DNA of 64,000 bases. Source: Colius striatus. Taxonomy: Eukaryota > Chordata > Aves > Coliiformes > Coliidae. Location: positions 4,019,501 to 4,083,500 of the forward strand of contig NC_084767.1 in assembly GCF_028858725.1 (NCBI RefSeq), read 5' to 3'. Positions within the stretch are counted from its first letter, which is position 1, and the number at the start of each line of letters is the position of its first letter. The translations under genes were made by a program, and so were the position numbers. The notes below the pieces were generated by a model. It did not search any database and had not been told where the DNA came from. It was given only the letters and a program-made list of their open reading frames with translations. Positions 1 through 10,640 of the stretch are shown in pieces.

Positions 1-1048
1 AACTGCAGCACTGTGCTACATCACGCTGGCATTTTGTGTGTGGTGTGGCCTCTGTGCACACATGTGCTTCTCTATCATGGCAAGAACAGAACACAAAACC
101 TCTCTGTGTTGATTCTGCTCAGATTTGCAAAAGCTGGGGAAAAAAGAAAATAGAACACAGGTCTGAGAACTCACAGAACAATTCAGTGATTCATCAGAAA
201 TGGCTCAGGTGCCACAAGAAGACAGTTCTGCCAAAAGCCCAGCTATATACTAAAAAAAGCCCTTCAGTCCCAGTTTTAACCCAGGCTTATCAATGCACCA
301 TGGTGCAGTTTACCCTTTTCCATATCTCCAAGGCAAATCCCTTCCACAGTCCCCATCTGTACACTGCTTTTAACGTTTCCCTGAGCCAGCGATTTTAACC
401 CTTCCCTAAAGACAGACTGACTCCTATGCTCCATACCTGAACCCAGCCCCAAATGCCTCTCCAGTACAGTGGATGACTTGACTTCCTCTAATGCTCTGAG
501 CTTAACCTCACTGCTTTGGATGAGATTCTTCCTCCTACCACAGCATCTCATCAGCCCAGCTTTTAGCCCCTAGAGATCCACCATGCAGATGTCCTCCTCC
601 TTCCACCATACAGTTGTCACTGAAAGAACGATGCTGTCACAGTGAAATTAACCTTCTTTGTAGCTTTCTAAAACTGATAAAAAGACTTGTTGTTTGCATC
701 AAGATCCTAATGAATTACAACAGGGAACCATCAAGTACAGTCACCAAAACCCTTTTGAAAAGCTGCTGAGAAAAGTTACCTTAGGTCACACTCATCTCCC
801 ATCTCAAGCAGAGTCACATTTAGCTACCTGTTTGACCATCAACTCCCTTGTGCTGGTACCTATCCAACTGTTTGGTGAATAGGCTCCAATGTAAGTTACC
901 TCCACCTAAATTCTATTAAACCCATTCACCAGCACAGTGACAGGACAGGAGTTCACCTCCTCAGTTGACTGTACGTCACACTTTTGTAGTTCATCCCTAT
1001 CTCTGCCTTCACACCGAAGCCAACACTTTGATGGAAAACAGCAATTAT
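1..1048. other. Non-coding, nothing recognised
   Basis: Unique-looking sequence with only short open frames that lack family resemblance. Confidence 0.7.
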
Positions 1049-1515
1049 CACAGGATGGTTTGGGTTGGAAGGGACCTTAAAGAACACTTGGTTCCAACCC
1101 CACAACCACAGGCAGGGACCCTTTCCAGTAGACCAGTCTACTCAAGGCCCCATCCAGTCTGGCCTTGGATGTTTCCAGGGATGGGGCATCCACAGCCTCT
1201 CTGGGCAACCTGTCCCAGTGCCCCACTATCTTCACAGGGAAGAACTTCTTCAAAATATCTAAATCTACTCTCTTTCAGTTTGGAGCCCTTATCTTTTGTT
1301 CAACCACTATATACCCTTGTAAAAAGTCGCTCTTCGGCTTCCTTGTAGGTCCCTTTAGGGACTAGAAGGCTGCTATAACATCTCCCTAGGGCCTTCTCTT
1401 CTCCAGGCTGAATAACCCCAATCCTCTCACCCTGTCTTCATAGGAGGGGTGCTCCAGCCCTCTAATCATCTTTGTGGCCTCATCTGGACTCACCCCAACA
1501 GGTCCAGGACATGTG
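1049..1515 (-). mobile_element. CR1 LINE fragment, 3' end only
   Basis: The plus strand shows the reverse complement of the CR1 3' region. It starts with the element's tail (GGATGGTTTGGGTTGGAAGG), then the conserved stretch about a damaged or weak bill-like chain of CR1 phrases such as GATGGGGCATCCACAGCC and CTTCTCTTCCAGGCTGAA-type sequence, and ends near CAACAGGTCCA. It is 5'-truncated, as nearly all CR1 copies are. It is more diverged than the copies at 3055 and 7592 and belongs to a different subfamily. Confidence 0.9.
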
Positions 1516-2700
1516 AGATGCAGCAGGAGAGCAGCTTGCAAATAGTTTGGCCACCCTGGCAGCACCTACAGAAACTCCTCTTAGGTGGAGATTTAAAGTC
1601 AGCCAGGTCTTGTGTCATCTTTCATCAATCTTCTTGGCTCTCTCTCTCTCTGAGAATATGACCTTCTTTGTTGGAGTTCTTGCAGTGAAGCACTGTTTGC
1701 ATAAGGCTCTTTCTTATTTATTTTTTTCCTGTGGCTTGTTGACTTTTATAAGACATTCATAAATTTGTTCTGAGTGCCAGTGAGATGCTTAATGGTGCTA
1801 AAGGGAAGGTATTAAGGATAGTCGACTCATGTTAGCACAAGCCACTTGAAAGTAGCTATAAATATTTGTCTGGATTTCATTTTGCTAACAAACAGCTTCT
1901 TTTCTTTTTCTCCCCCCATTACCCCCCTTAAAGAGTTGATTTCATAAACAGAAGCATTTTCACACTAATACGAAAGTACATGTCTGGGTTTGCTTTTTTT
2001 AATAGAAACTTTCCTATTGGGGACATTTGAGTCCTTGTATTCTGTCTGCATGGAATCAGCTCCCTTTTCAGGAAAACCTTGGCAGCTTAAGACCTCCAGG
2101 GTGAGCTCATGCTCTTTTGCGCTCCCTCAAACTCATCTCTGCTCTTTCATTGCTCTGGCAATGAGTTTAGGCTAGACTTAGGGACTGCAGTGTCCTAGAA
2201 TGAAGCCAGTAGCTACACATTCCTCCTCATTTTGCTCATAGGCACACTGGAGGTTTTTGGATCCCTTCAGGACTGTAGCCACTGGCCACATAGTGTGGAA
2301 ACTTTAAGCTCTGGTCCTATTGCTCTAAGGTCATATTGACACAGACAGACAGAGAATATTCTGGTCTTTTTGTCTTTGCTACCAAAATCCCTCTCATTGG
2401 GAACTATGACTGGTAATTGGGGGCTACAACATATGTGGTAGCCCTGTCAGCCCTAGAGCAGCAAAGACAGCTTTTTGCACAAGAGTAATTCAAAGCTACT
2501 TCTTGGAATCAGCAGGCAACAATGATGGGGACTTGTCTCTGCCTCTGGCCTTCCCAGAATAGCCTCTGCATGTATTTCAGCCCTGAAAGACCTCAAATTG
2601 TGTCAGGATGCAGTGTTCTGAGAACATCCAAAGAGCTACTGCTGAGACAGATGAGCAGATCACTCAGTGCTCAGCCAGTAGAAACGGACAAGGGAGTGCG
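1516..2700. other. Non-coding, nothing recognised
   Basis: Between the first CR1 fragment and the AGGAG microsatellite. Short open frames only; a small ACAG cluster near 2340. Confidence 0.7.
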
Positions 2701-2815
2701 AGGAGAGGAGAGGAGAGGAGAGGAGAGGAGAGGAGAGGAGAGGAGAGGAGAGGAGAGGAGAGGAGAGGAGAGGAGAGGAGAGGAGAGGAGAGGAGAGGAG
2801 AGGAGAGGAGAGGAG
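2701..2815 (+). repeat. AGGAG pentanucleotide microsatellite, about 23 copies
   Basis: An essentially perfect run of AGGAG units, about 115 bases, with only purines on the plus strand. The purity suggests recent expansion and probable length variation between individuals. Long polypurine tracts of this kind can form triplex (H-DNA) structures. Confidence 0.97.
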
Positions 2816-2910
2816 GACGAAGGCCTCCCTAGAACACAAATTAGAGGACTGAAAGGAGTTGGAGAGCAGGGTTTGAAAGGGTCTTCTTATTTGTTTTAAT
2901 TGTGTGGCAA

Positions 2911-2968
2911 GAAGGAGTTAATGAATTCAGGATTTAATGAATTTAATGAAGGAGTTAATGAATTTAGG
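2911..2968 (+). repeat. Short direct duplication, 37-base period
   Basis: A 21-base segment starting GAAGGAGTTAATGAATT occurs at 2911-2931 and again at 2948-2968 with one difference; the space between repeats the TTTAATGAA part. Looks like local slippage or duplication. Confidence 0.8.
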
Positions 2969-3054
2969 AGGTTGATACTAATTTTTTAGGTGCTTTCACC
3001 AACCATTGCTCATTACAGCACTCCAGAAGATACCCACATAGAAATCTTGAATGC

Positions 3055-3464
3055 TTCATGGATGGAACACCTTTCATACAAGGAAAGGCTGCAGGAACTG
3101 GGGCTGTTTAGTCTGGAGGAGACTGAGGGGGGATATTAACATTTATAAATATCTAAAGGGTGGGTATCAGGAGGTTGGGACATCCCTCTTTTCTATTGTA
3201 GACAGTAACAGGACAAGGGGTGATGGGATGAAGCTGGAACACAAAAAGTTCCATTTAAACATAAGAAAGAACTATTACAGTTTCAGTGAGGGAGCCCTGG
3301 CACAGGCTGCCCAGAGGGGTTGTGGAGGCTCCTTCCTTGGAGGTCTTCAAGACCCACCTGGACACGTTCCTATGGGACCTGATCTAGGTGACCCTGCTTC
3401 TGCAAAGGAGTTGGACTGGATGATCTCTAAAGGTCCCTTCCAACCCCTACCATTCTATGATTCA
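3055..3464 (+). mobile_element. CR1 LINE fragment, 3' end only
   Basis: About 410 bases of the CR1 3' end in sense orientation, from GGCTGCAGGAACTGGGGCTG through GCACAGGCTGCCCAGAGGGG to GGTCCCTTCCAACCCC and the tail CCATTCTATGATTC. The retained 8-base tail repeat marks the intact 3' terminus and the 5' side is truncated. Long stretches are identical to the reverse complement of the copy at 7592-8165, so both come from one relatively young subfamily. Confidence 0.93.
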
Positions 3465-6400
3465 TCTTAGACAACACTCATAAGAGGGCAAGTTTTACTC
3501 CAAGAAGGACTTTCAGCTTTGGTCCAAGCTAGCAAACTGCCTTATAGTTTCAGCTGAAAGTCACTTCTAAATGTATTCAAAACTAACATCCCCCAGAGAA
3601 CTTCCCCAGACAGGAGGGGAAACAGTGGAAAATAAACTTTCCAATACAGACCTCTAAACAATCTCCATTATTATTTCTGGATACTTTTGGATTTTCTGGA
3701 TACATGCACAGCTACATCCCAACACTCTCCATTAGGTCACAAACATACCCCAGGCAAACCCCATTGCAGATGGTCCAGATCAGCAGAGATAAGAGCAAAC
3801 TAAGTACCTGCCTGGGGGAAGGATGCAGTTACCTACCAACATGCCTCTCACTGCTTCTGCTGTTCTCCCTCTTCCCTTTCTTGTAAAAGCACATATATAT
3901 CATTCAATCAGGTTTTCCAGACTGTGCAAATGCTAATTGCCATTGTTTGAAACATTCTGTACCCCACTAGCATGAAAAGACAAACCAGTGGTTCTGATGA
4001 TATCATGGTGAATGATTTATCCAGTGCTATAGTACATTCCTGCAGTGTGCTTAAGCAACAAGGCACACTGGGGAGAACAGTTGAGTGATTAGTTTGCCTC
4101 TAGTACAGGCTACAGCCAAAGGTTAATTACCTTGAACACCCAAGAAGTTCAATTAATGCCTTGAAATGAACTACCTAGAAGGCCTGCTGGCTATTATTAA
4201 ATGGAACATGAATGCAAGGAACACTATTTCATGCCCTTACAAAGCTTTGCAAACATGTGTAAAGTACTTCTTGCACTCAAAGCACTCCAGCCATGTTTCC
4301 AAATTAGCAAGCACCTGAAGAGCTATTTGTTGAGACATGGGCCACAACTGTGTTATGGACATACTCTTCCATCATCACCACAAGTTTGGGCTGTTTAGAG
4401 AGCAGCATTTGGATCCAAACACTTAAAAGAAGTGGTGGTTTCTGGTACTATCAGGATGCAGGCAACAAGTAGTTTTATACCACCACCTCTGTTTCTTTAC
4501 CCTCCACTCCCACCAAAATGTTCAAAAGTCTGAAACAAGCAGAATGAAAGAGAACATATCCTGCAGAGTCCTCCTGCTGAAGGCAAAGAAGTGCTGGTGC
4601 TCCTGGAAGGAACTTGCCAACTTCAGCGTTACTAATGACTACAGGAACCAACCCATCCCGTCCACCACAAAGATTTTGCCACATGGACTCATTGCTCTGC
4701 TGCATCCTTGTCACACTGTTTGCCAGGGGAAGTGTACACTGTCAAGAACCAAGAACTACTTCAGTAGATGACTTATTAAAATGCTCTGTAGAAAGTCTCT
4801 CCTATAAATCCATCTAAGCAACCCGTCAGTAGTTCCAGCTGATGTCACCAAGAGTCATGTTCCTCCACCCTCTCAGAGGAGTGCAGAGAGAAGCAGACAG
4901 CTCATTCAAGGGCCAGGAGAAGCCTTCTTAAGAGATGGCCCTAGCAAAAGTGGAACTAGGAAGAAACCTCTAAGGATGATGACTTGCACAGGAACCACCC
5001 ACTCCCTCAGCTCCTCTGAAGTCGTACACGTGTTACTCTGCCTCTAATTGCCCAGTCCTAGCTTCTTCCTCTGCTGAAGACTGATGGAAGGCCCTTTCTC
5101 TACAGGTCATCCATCCTTTTTTAGTTCATTTAAATACCTTAACCTACAACACCTTCTGAGCTAGAACTAAGCTAGCTGTGAGGCAACAAGGCAGGACTAT
5201 GCTACAGTACAGACAGCCCAAGTTCTGAGGTTGCTCATCCCAGCTATAAAACCCCCTGCCAAGATGAATTGGATTAAGCTCAGGTCAGATTATGTGAGAG
5301 CTGGGCTGCAGGAACTTTTCACTCCAGCCTTTCTTCAGCAAAAAGAACTCCAAAGGCTCAGCATAACAAGAGAAGAGAGAAGGGAGAAAGACAAGAAGAG
5401 AGAAATGGACTCCTGTGGAGAGAAGAACAAAGAGAGATAAGATGCAAGGTAAATAAAGGGCACAAGGGTTTAGTTGTGACTTCAGAGAGAGAAAGTGGGG
5501 GGTAAGGGGTCAAATTTTACACTAATTACCCTTGCATCAGCAAACCTTGAAAGTCTGCAGCTGCCCCAATGACTGCAACATGGGTGGTCAAGTATGGCCC
5601 ATCTTCATCTTTTAAACTAAGGATAAAGTGACAAAAAAGTGGCAGTTACACCTTCAGATCCCAGGCAGTTTGCTATGCTACAGGTCTGACCTGAAAGTGT
5701 GAGTTTGCTCTGCAATCTCCCCACAGCATCGATTTAACTTTATAAGAAACAGCATTGTGAAAACATGCACCTGCTCCCTAACCCACCAAAGCATATACAT
5801 ACAAGTTAGTCTTTAAATACAAGAGCCTCTGTTAAGCAAGTGTGACTGTTCACAGGCTGACATCATTAGGCATTTACTTAAATACTGTCCTGGATCAGGA
5901 AATTACTGTCATGGGTATCCTCTAGCTGCACAGTCAGTTGAAGCAGTACCTGCTATTGATACAATGGTAAAAATCATGCAGCAAGTAATACAAAGATAGA
6001 AACTATGAATACATAAACCAAATTTAATGCCCATGTATTGTATAGCATAGACTCAGCATGCAGAAAAAGAGTGGTTTGTGTTTCTGTCCTTAATGGCTAA
6101 CAGAAAAATAGTAAGGCTGGTTTGGGTGTTCTGGCAAGCAGAAACATAGCATGGTTGCCATTTAATGCATTTACTCATTGGCTTGGAAAGGGAATTCAAA
6201 TTCTTGGTGTATTAACACTGAAAAAGCAACACAGGGGAAAAAAAAAAGATGCTTTATTCAAACACTGAGCAACCAGCTTTATTCTGATAAAGAAAACAGA
6301 TCTCCATAGCACTAGTCTGCCTTACTGCATCCATCTAGAGCAGGAGATCCCCAAAAACATTGGGAGATCCACTCAGAGCTTCTGCATACAGCCTACAGAG

Positions 6401-7304
6401 AGGCAGGGCTGTTTTTATTGGTGTAGTACTGTTACAAACACATATACCAAGAGTAACTGTAATAGAAATTAGCTTTGTCATACAGTCTCTAGGAAGATCT
6501 GCTGCCATTGAACAACCCCATGAAAAAACCCTCTGTGGATCCCTCTTTTTCAAGCCTTTCTCTAGAAATTTTGCACACCTTTTTGCTCCTGCTACAGAAC
6601 TTAAATCCAAATTTTGCACAATTGGAGGAAGGCAAGGTCAGCTCTGCCCAGCCCTAGCACACAACAAACTAATTAGTAATCACAGAAGAAAGAACATAGC
6701 CACATTCCCCTTCTCTCAGTATGAGACATCAGTGATCGAGAGCTCTTGCCTCCTGAAGTCTCTTTTGCTTCCCAGTCCAGTTTGTATTTGTTTAAGCCCA
6801 AGGCAGGCAAACACGACACAAGCCCCCAGGAATCCATAACCACCCTGATGCTTCTGGGTTGCAAAGCATCTCCACCACCATCTGTTTCCAGTCACTCCAA
6901 AACAAGTTCTGAAGAGTCAATTGTTTTCTTCTAGGAAAAATAAACATGCAAGCTGCTATTCTCCTGTTTTCCAGCAATTTTCTGCTGTGGGTAAAGGCAG
7001 CTTCAGATATTCAGAACCAAGTCTCATTCTCATCCAAAGAATTTTGCAATATAATTACCTCATTTTTACTGACTTGGATAACTGCTGCCCTTAAAAAAAA
7101 AAGTGTGTAAAGTCTGTAAGACTGATTCCTCCTCCTGCCCCTTTGTTATAAAATCTTGGAAAAAAATGGATAGTAATTAATCTCTCACTTGATATTTCTT
7201 TGGTTCCCTATTTGTTGATTTAGAGGCATTTTATGACTGATTGTTTTCTGTTGCTTGGACAGCTGTCAGATCTGTACTGTGGCTTGATTTGGCTTCCAGG
7301 GAGT
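3465..7304. other. Non-coding, nothing recognised
   Basis: Mostly A/T-leaning sequence. The largest open frame (6360-6839, plus) has no recognisable domain, signal peptide or homologue and overlaps a frame of similar quality on the other strand. Confidence 0.65.
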
Positions 7305-7325
7305 AAAATTATTATTATTATTATT
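7305..7325 (+). repeat. ATT trinucleotide run
   Basis: About six or seven ATT units directly before the pyrimidine tract of the candidate exon at 7342. It supplies part of the T-rich context of the acceptor, which weakens the acceptor as independent evidence. Confidence 0.85.
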
Positions 7326-7341
7326 TTTCTTATTTTTACAG

Positions 7342-7453
7342 CTCTAACACATGGTGGCTGACGGAGGTGTCCCTTCAAAAACCGTCTATGTGAAACCAAA
7401 ACTACCTCCAGATTGGGAGAAGATTGCCCAGAGATTCTGCAGGCATTACACAA
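7342..7453 (+). CDS. Candidate coding exon of unknown gene (ATG at 7351)
   Basis: A pyrimidine-rich tract ends in an acceptor (tttttacag) at 7341. The segment starts with an in-frame TAA and then ATG 7351, and runs to a plausible donor ACAA|gtgaga at 7454. The 34 codons read MVADGGVPSKTVYVKPKLPP at the start and continue with a Trp-, Arg- and Cys-containing segment; the mix of residues looks more like real protein than a chance frame. If not spliced, the frame continues to a TAG at 7504-7506 (51 residues). I recognise no family. The Kozak context is moderate (C at -3, G at +4). It lies 23 kb upstream of STC2 on the same strand. It could be a small unannotated gene's first coding exon, a relic, or chance. 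Confidence 0.3.
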
Positions 7454-7591
7454 GTGAGATATGGAAAGCAAGAACAGACTCCCCTTTTAAAAAATGTTAT
7501 GACTAGTTCGTAAGGTGCTTAGCTTGCACACTGAATGCACATACTCCCAAATACAGTGGCAATATCCATTCCAGGTGTAACACCACTGGGT

Positions 7592-8165
7592 TCACAGAAT
7601 CATAGAATGGTGGGGGTTGGAAAGGACCTTTAGAGATCATCTGGTCCAACCCCCCTGCAGAAGCAGGGTCACCTAGATCAGGTCACACAGGAAGGCATCC
7701 AGGTGGGTCTTGAAGACCTCCAAGGAAGGAGACTCCACAACCCCTCTGGGCAGCCTGTGCCAGGGCTCCCTCACTGAAACACTGAAATAGGTTTTTCTTA
7801 TGTTTAAATGGAACTTTTTGTGTCCCAGCCTCATCCCATCACCCCTTGTCCTGTTGTTAGATACCATCAAAAAAAAGTGCTACCCCAACCTCCTGACACC
7901 CACCCTTTAGATGTTTGTAAATATTAATGAGATCTCCCCTCAGTCTCCTCTTCTCCAGACTAAACAGCCCCAGTTCCTGCAGCCTTTCCTCCTATGAAAG
8001 ATGCTCCATTCCCCTGATCATCTTGGTGGCCCTGCACTGGACTCTCTCCAGCAGTTCCCTGTCCCTCCTGAGCTGAGGAGCCCAGAACTGGACACAGGAC
8101 TCCAGATGAGGCCTCACCAGGGCAGAGGGAGAGAAGAATCTCCATCGACCTGCTGCCCACACTCA
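7592..8165 (-). mobile_element. CR1 LINE fragment, 3' end only
   Basis: Starts on the plus strand with the reversed tail CACAGAATCATAGAATGG and continues through GGTTGGAAAGGACC, GGGCAGCCTGTGCCAGGGCT and GAGGCCTCACCAGGGCAG to about CGACCTGCTGCCCACACTC, after which similarity fades. It extends about 150 bases further toward the element's 5' side than the copy at 3055. Confidence 0.92.
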
Positions 8166-10239
8166 TTCACAGGAATGACTTTGGTCTTTGGAGCAGTAGT
8201 GGCATTGCTGGTGAGGAGCTGCAATTTTTGCTCATTTGGGGACTGGAGCTCTCCAGCCCAAGCAGTGTCTATGGGAAAGGCTATGCTCAGTGGAAGGAGC
8301 ATGAAACAGGGTCCAGGACTCCAGGCCACAAAATGAGGACGAGACATAAGAGAGTTAGGAAAACTTGTGAAAGAAAGATGAACTGCTCAATATCCATCAG
8401 CTTCACCTCCCATCTTCAACCTCCTGACCATCTCCAACAGTGGTCTGTGCCCTTTGAACCTTTCTTATCCTCAATCTTAGCAAATTTTCATCTCTGCATC
8501 CTCCTTTTACCTGCATCTCACAGCTGTGTCCTCTGTGTGTCCACCCTCTCTTTTCTCATGGTTCCTCTACAAACATAACCAATACCACTTGTATGTCATC
8601 CCTGGCTCATCCTAATGTGTCTTTTTCCAATTCCAAACCAAAACCTCACCAGCTGCTATCTCAAATTAGAGAGAATGACCAGTGATCTGTCAAAGTTCCT
8701 CCTCTAAGAGAGGCAGTATAAAGTTTCATGAAAGCAGGAATCTTTGATATCAAACAGTGCTTTCCTACACAATACTCATAAGTTGTCCTTGTTTTCAGTA
8801 GCTCTGTGAAGATCAAGGTTTACTCTGGAACTTCAAGGCTCTGCACAATCACAGCTACTTTGGTCTCTGGCCTGCTGTGCTCATTTATGTACAATAACAG
8901 TACTAACAACTTCACCTATAGCAGAACTCACATGTAAACTTAAGTGTATGGAGAGAGCAACTGACTGTTATTGATTATGGTTGGCTAAAATTTAAGCACT
9001 TCTACACAAAAGGAAGAATGTTCCTGCTGTCTTACCAGGCAGACTTTCTCCTCCTTTTTTGTGATCTGCTGGCTTCCACTGCCCAAAGTTAGCAGCACAT
9101 TAAAACAGAGCAAGGACTCCAAAATACAAGGAAATGAAGGATGAGGATCATTACTTCACATGCCCCCACTGCCAAGGGAAAGTGCCTACAAAGGAAGTTT
9201 TCTCCAGCACCTTGAGACACCCTCTCCTTCCACTGCCCATATTACTTCTTAGCTTGTCCCCCACTGCCATTCCCAGCTGGCTGCATTCCTGCCAGCTCTC
9301 TCAAGACAACAAAAAACACACACACCCCACACCACCCCAAACCCACACAAACTCTTTTGGTTGCCAGATCATTATTCACCCTTTCAGCCCATTCTGGAGC
9401 ATCTGAGCTATTGAGATGAGATGCCTATCTGGCTCTTTTCTGGAGCCTACAGCCCTGCTACTCTTCAAGCTTCGCACTGACATTTTTCTTGGATTTGTAC
9501 TTCTTCTCTTCAGTCCCCTCCTCCACAGCAAACTGCAAGCAGTTGAAGCAAGCCCCATATTATCCCCTGAGAGACTGTTATAACAGTAGACTTCAACTTA
9601 GTTTTACTAAATCAAATTGAAATCTTTGCTCCTTTGCTTTCTAAACCATCCCTATAAATCATTGTGAAAACAGCACAACCTTCACATCTATCAGCTTCCC
9701 TAATACACCACAAATACAGGCCCATCAAATCCACCAGGCCATATTCAACCATGGACATCACAAAGATGTAGCACTACAGAGCATGGGTGAAGTTGCCCCA
9801 ACCCTTGCTCAGAAACAGATCTTTCAACACAAATGAAAGATCTGGAAATTCCTTTCCCAGCTCCACAAATCCCAGTTTGCTCCTTTGCCCTCCATCCCTG
9901 GTCATCTTCTTAGGGTACCACCTTCTGCAGATGTGTGTATCACTATTGCAGCAGTGCTGTCCCCTTCCAAGCTGCAGGGATGCAGAACGGATTGAGATCA
10001 TCCTTGAATAAATCACTATAGTGTTCCCATCTCTTCTGCTTTCCATCACTCTGGTCTCATTTCTGTCATCTGATTCCTCTTTACCCACACTGCCTGTTCT
10101 CATACTCATTCACGTCACACATTTCAGAAGGTGACCAAGATGTCAAATGTTTTTATAATCCAACTAAACCACATTGGCTGCTTCAACCACCATCTTAGTT
10201 CACTGTTCTCCATTTAAACAAACACAAACAACTCCAGAA
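8166..10239. other. Non-coding, nothing recognised
   Basis: Pyrimidine-rich stretches and short CA-rich patches near 9,310. No gene or repeat recognised. Confidence 0.65.
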
Positions 10240-10640
10240 GATCTACTAACAACGGAAACAGGCGGGCTGCAGAGCTGTACATGCTGAAACTCAGCATGGT
10301 CCCCCATTAGGGGGAAAATTTCAAGTGCTTTAATCATGACAAACGGCACCACAATGAGTCAGTGGATATGACGGGTCAGCCTCTTGGCTGGTGCTGCGCC
10401 AACAGCTTCCACAGGGGTTCATCAGGCATGAATTGGCCCCATATGTGAAAAGCCGCTACAATTTGTCCAGTTTCTCCCATCCCTGTGGAGCAAAGTCTCC
10501 ATATGTGAGATCCCACAGAGCTGTCAGCCAATGTCACATTTCAATAACAGCAAAAACAACCAGGGCTGCGAAAACCAGCAAAGCAATCCCATTGCTCATA
10601 AACTGGCAAGTGACCTAGGTTGGCAATGTTTTTGTTGATC
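10240..10640. promoter_or_regulatory. Candidate conserved regulatory block with Maf, AP-1 and NK2-type motifs
   Basis: This stretch keeps CpGs and has a dense set of recognisable sites: a palindrome CATGCTGA-AAC-TCAGCATG at 10280-10298, TCAAGTG (NK2 homeodomain consensus) at 10321-10327, TGAGTCA (AP-1/NF-E2) at 10355-10361, and CCATATGTGA twice, 60 bases apart (10439 and 10499). These are sequence matches only; conservation and activity are inference. It lies 20 kb upstream of STC2. Confidence 0.35.

Noticed and set aside
2522..2899. Open frame with a repeating Gly-Glu-Glu-Arg-Arg pattern
   Set aside because: It is the translation of the AGGAG microsatellite, not a gene.
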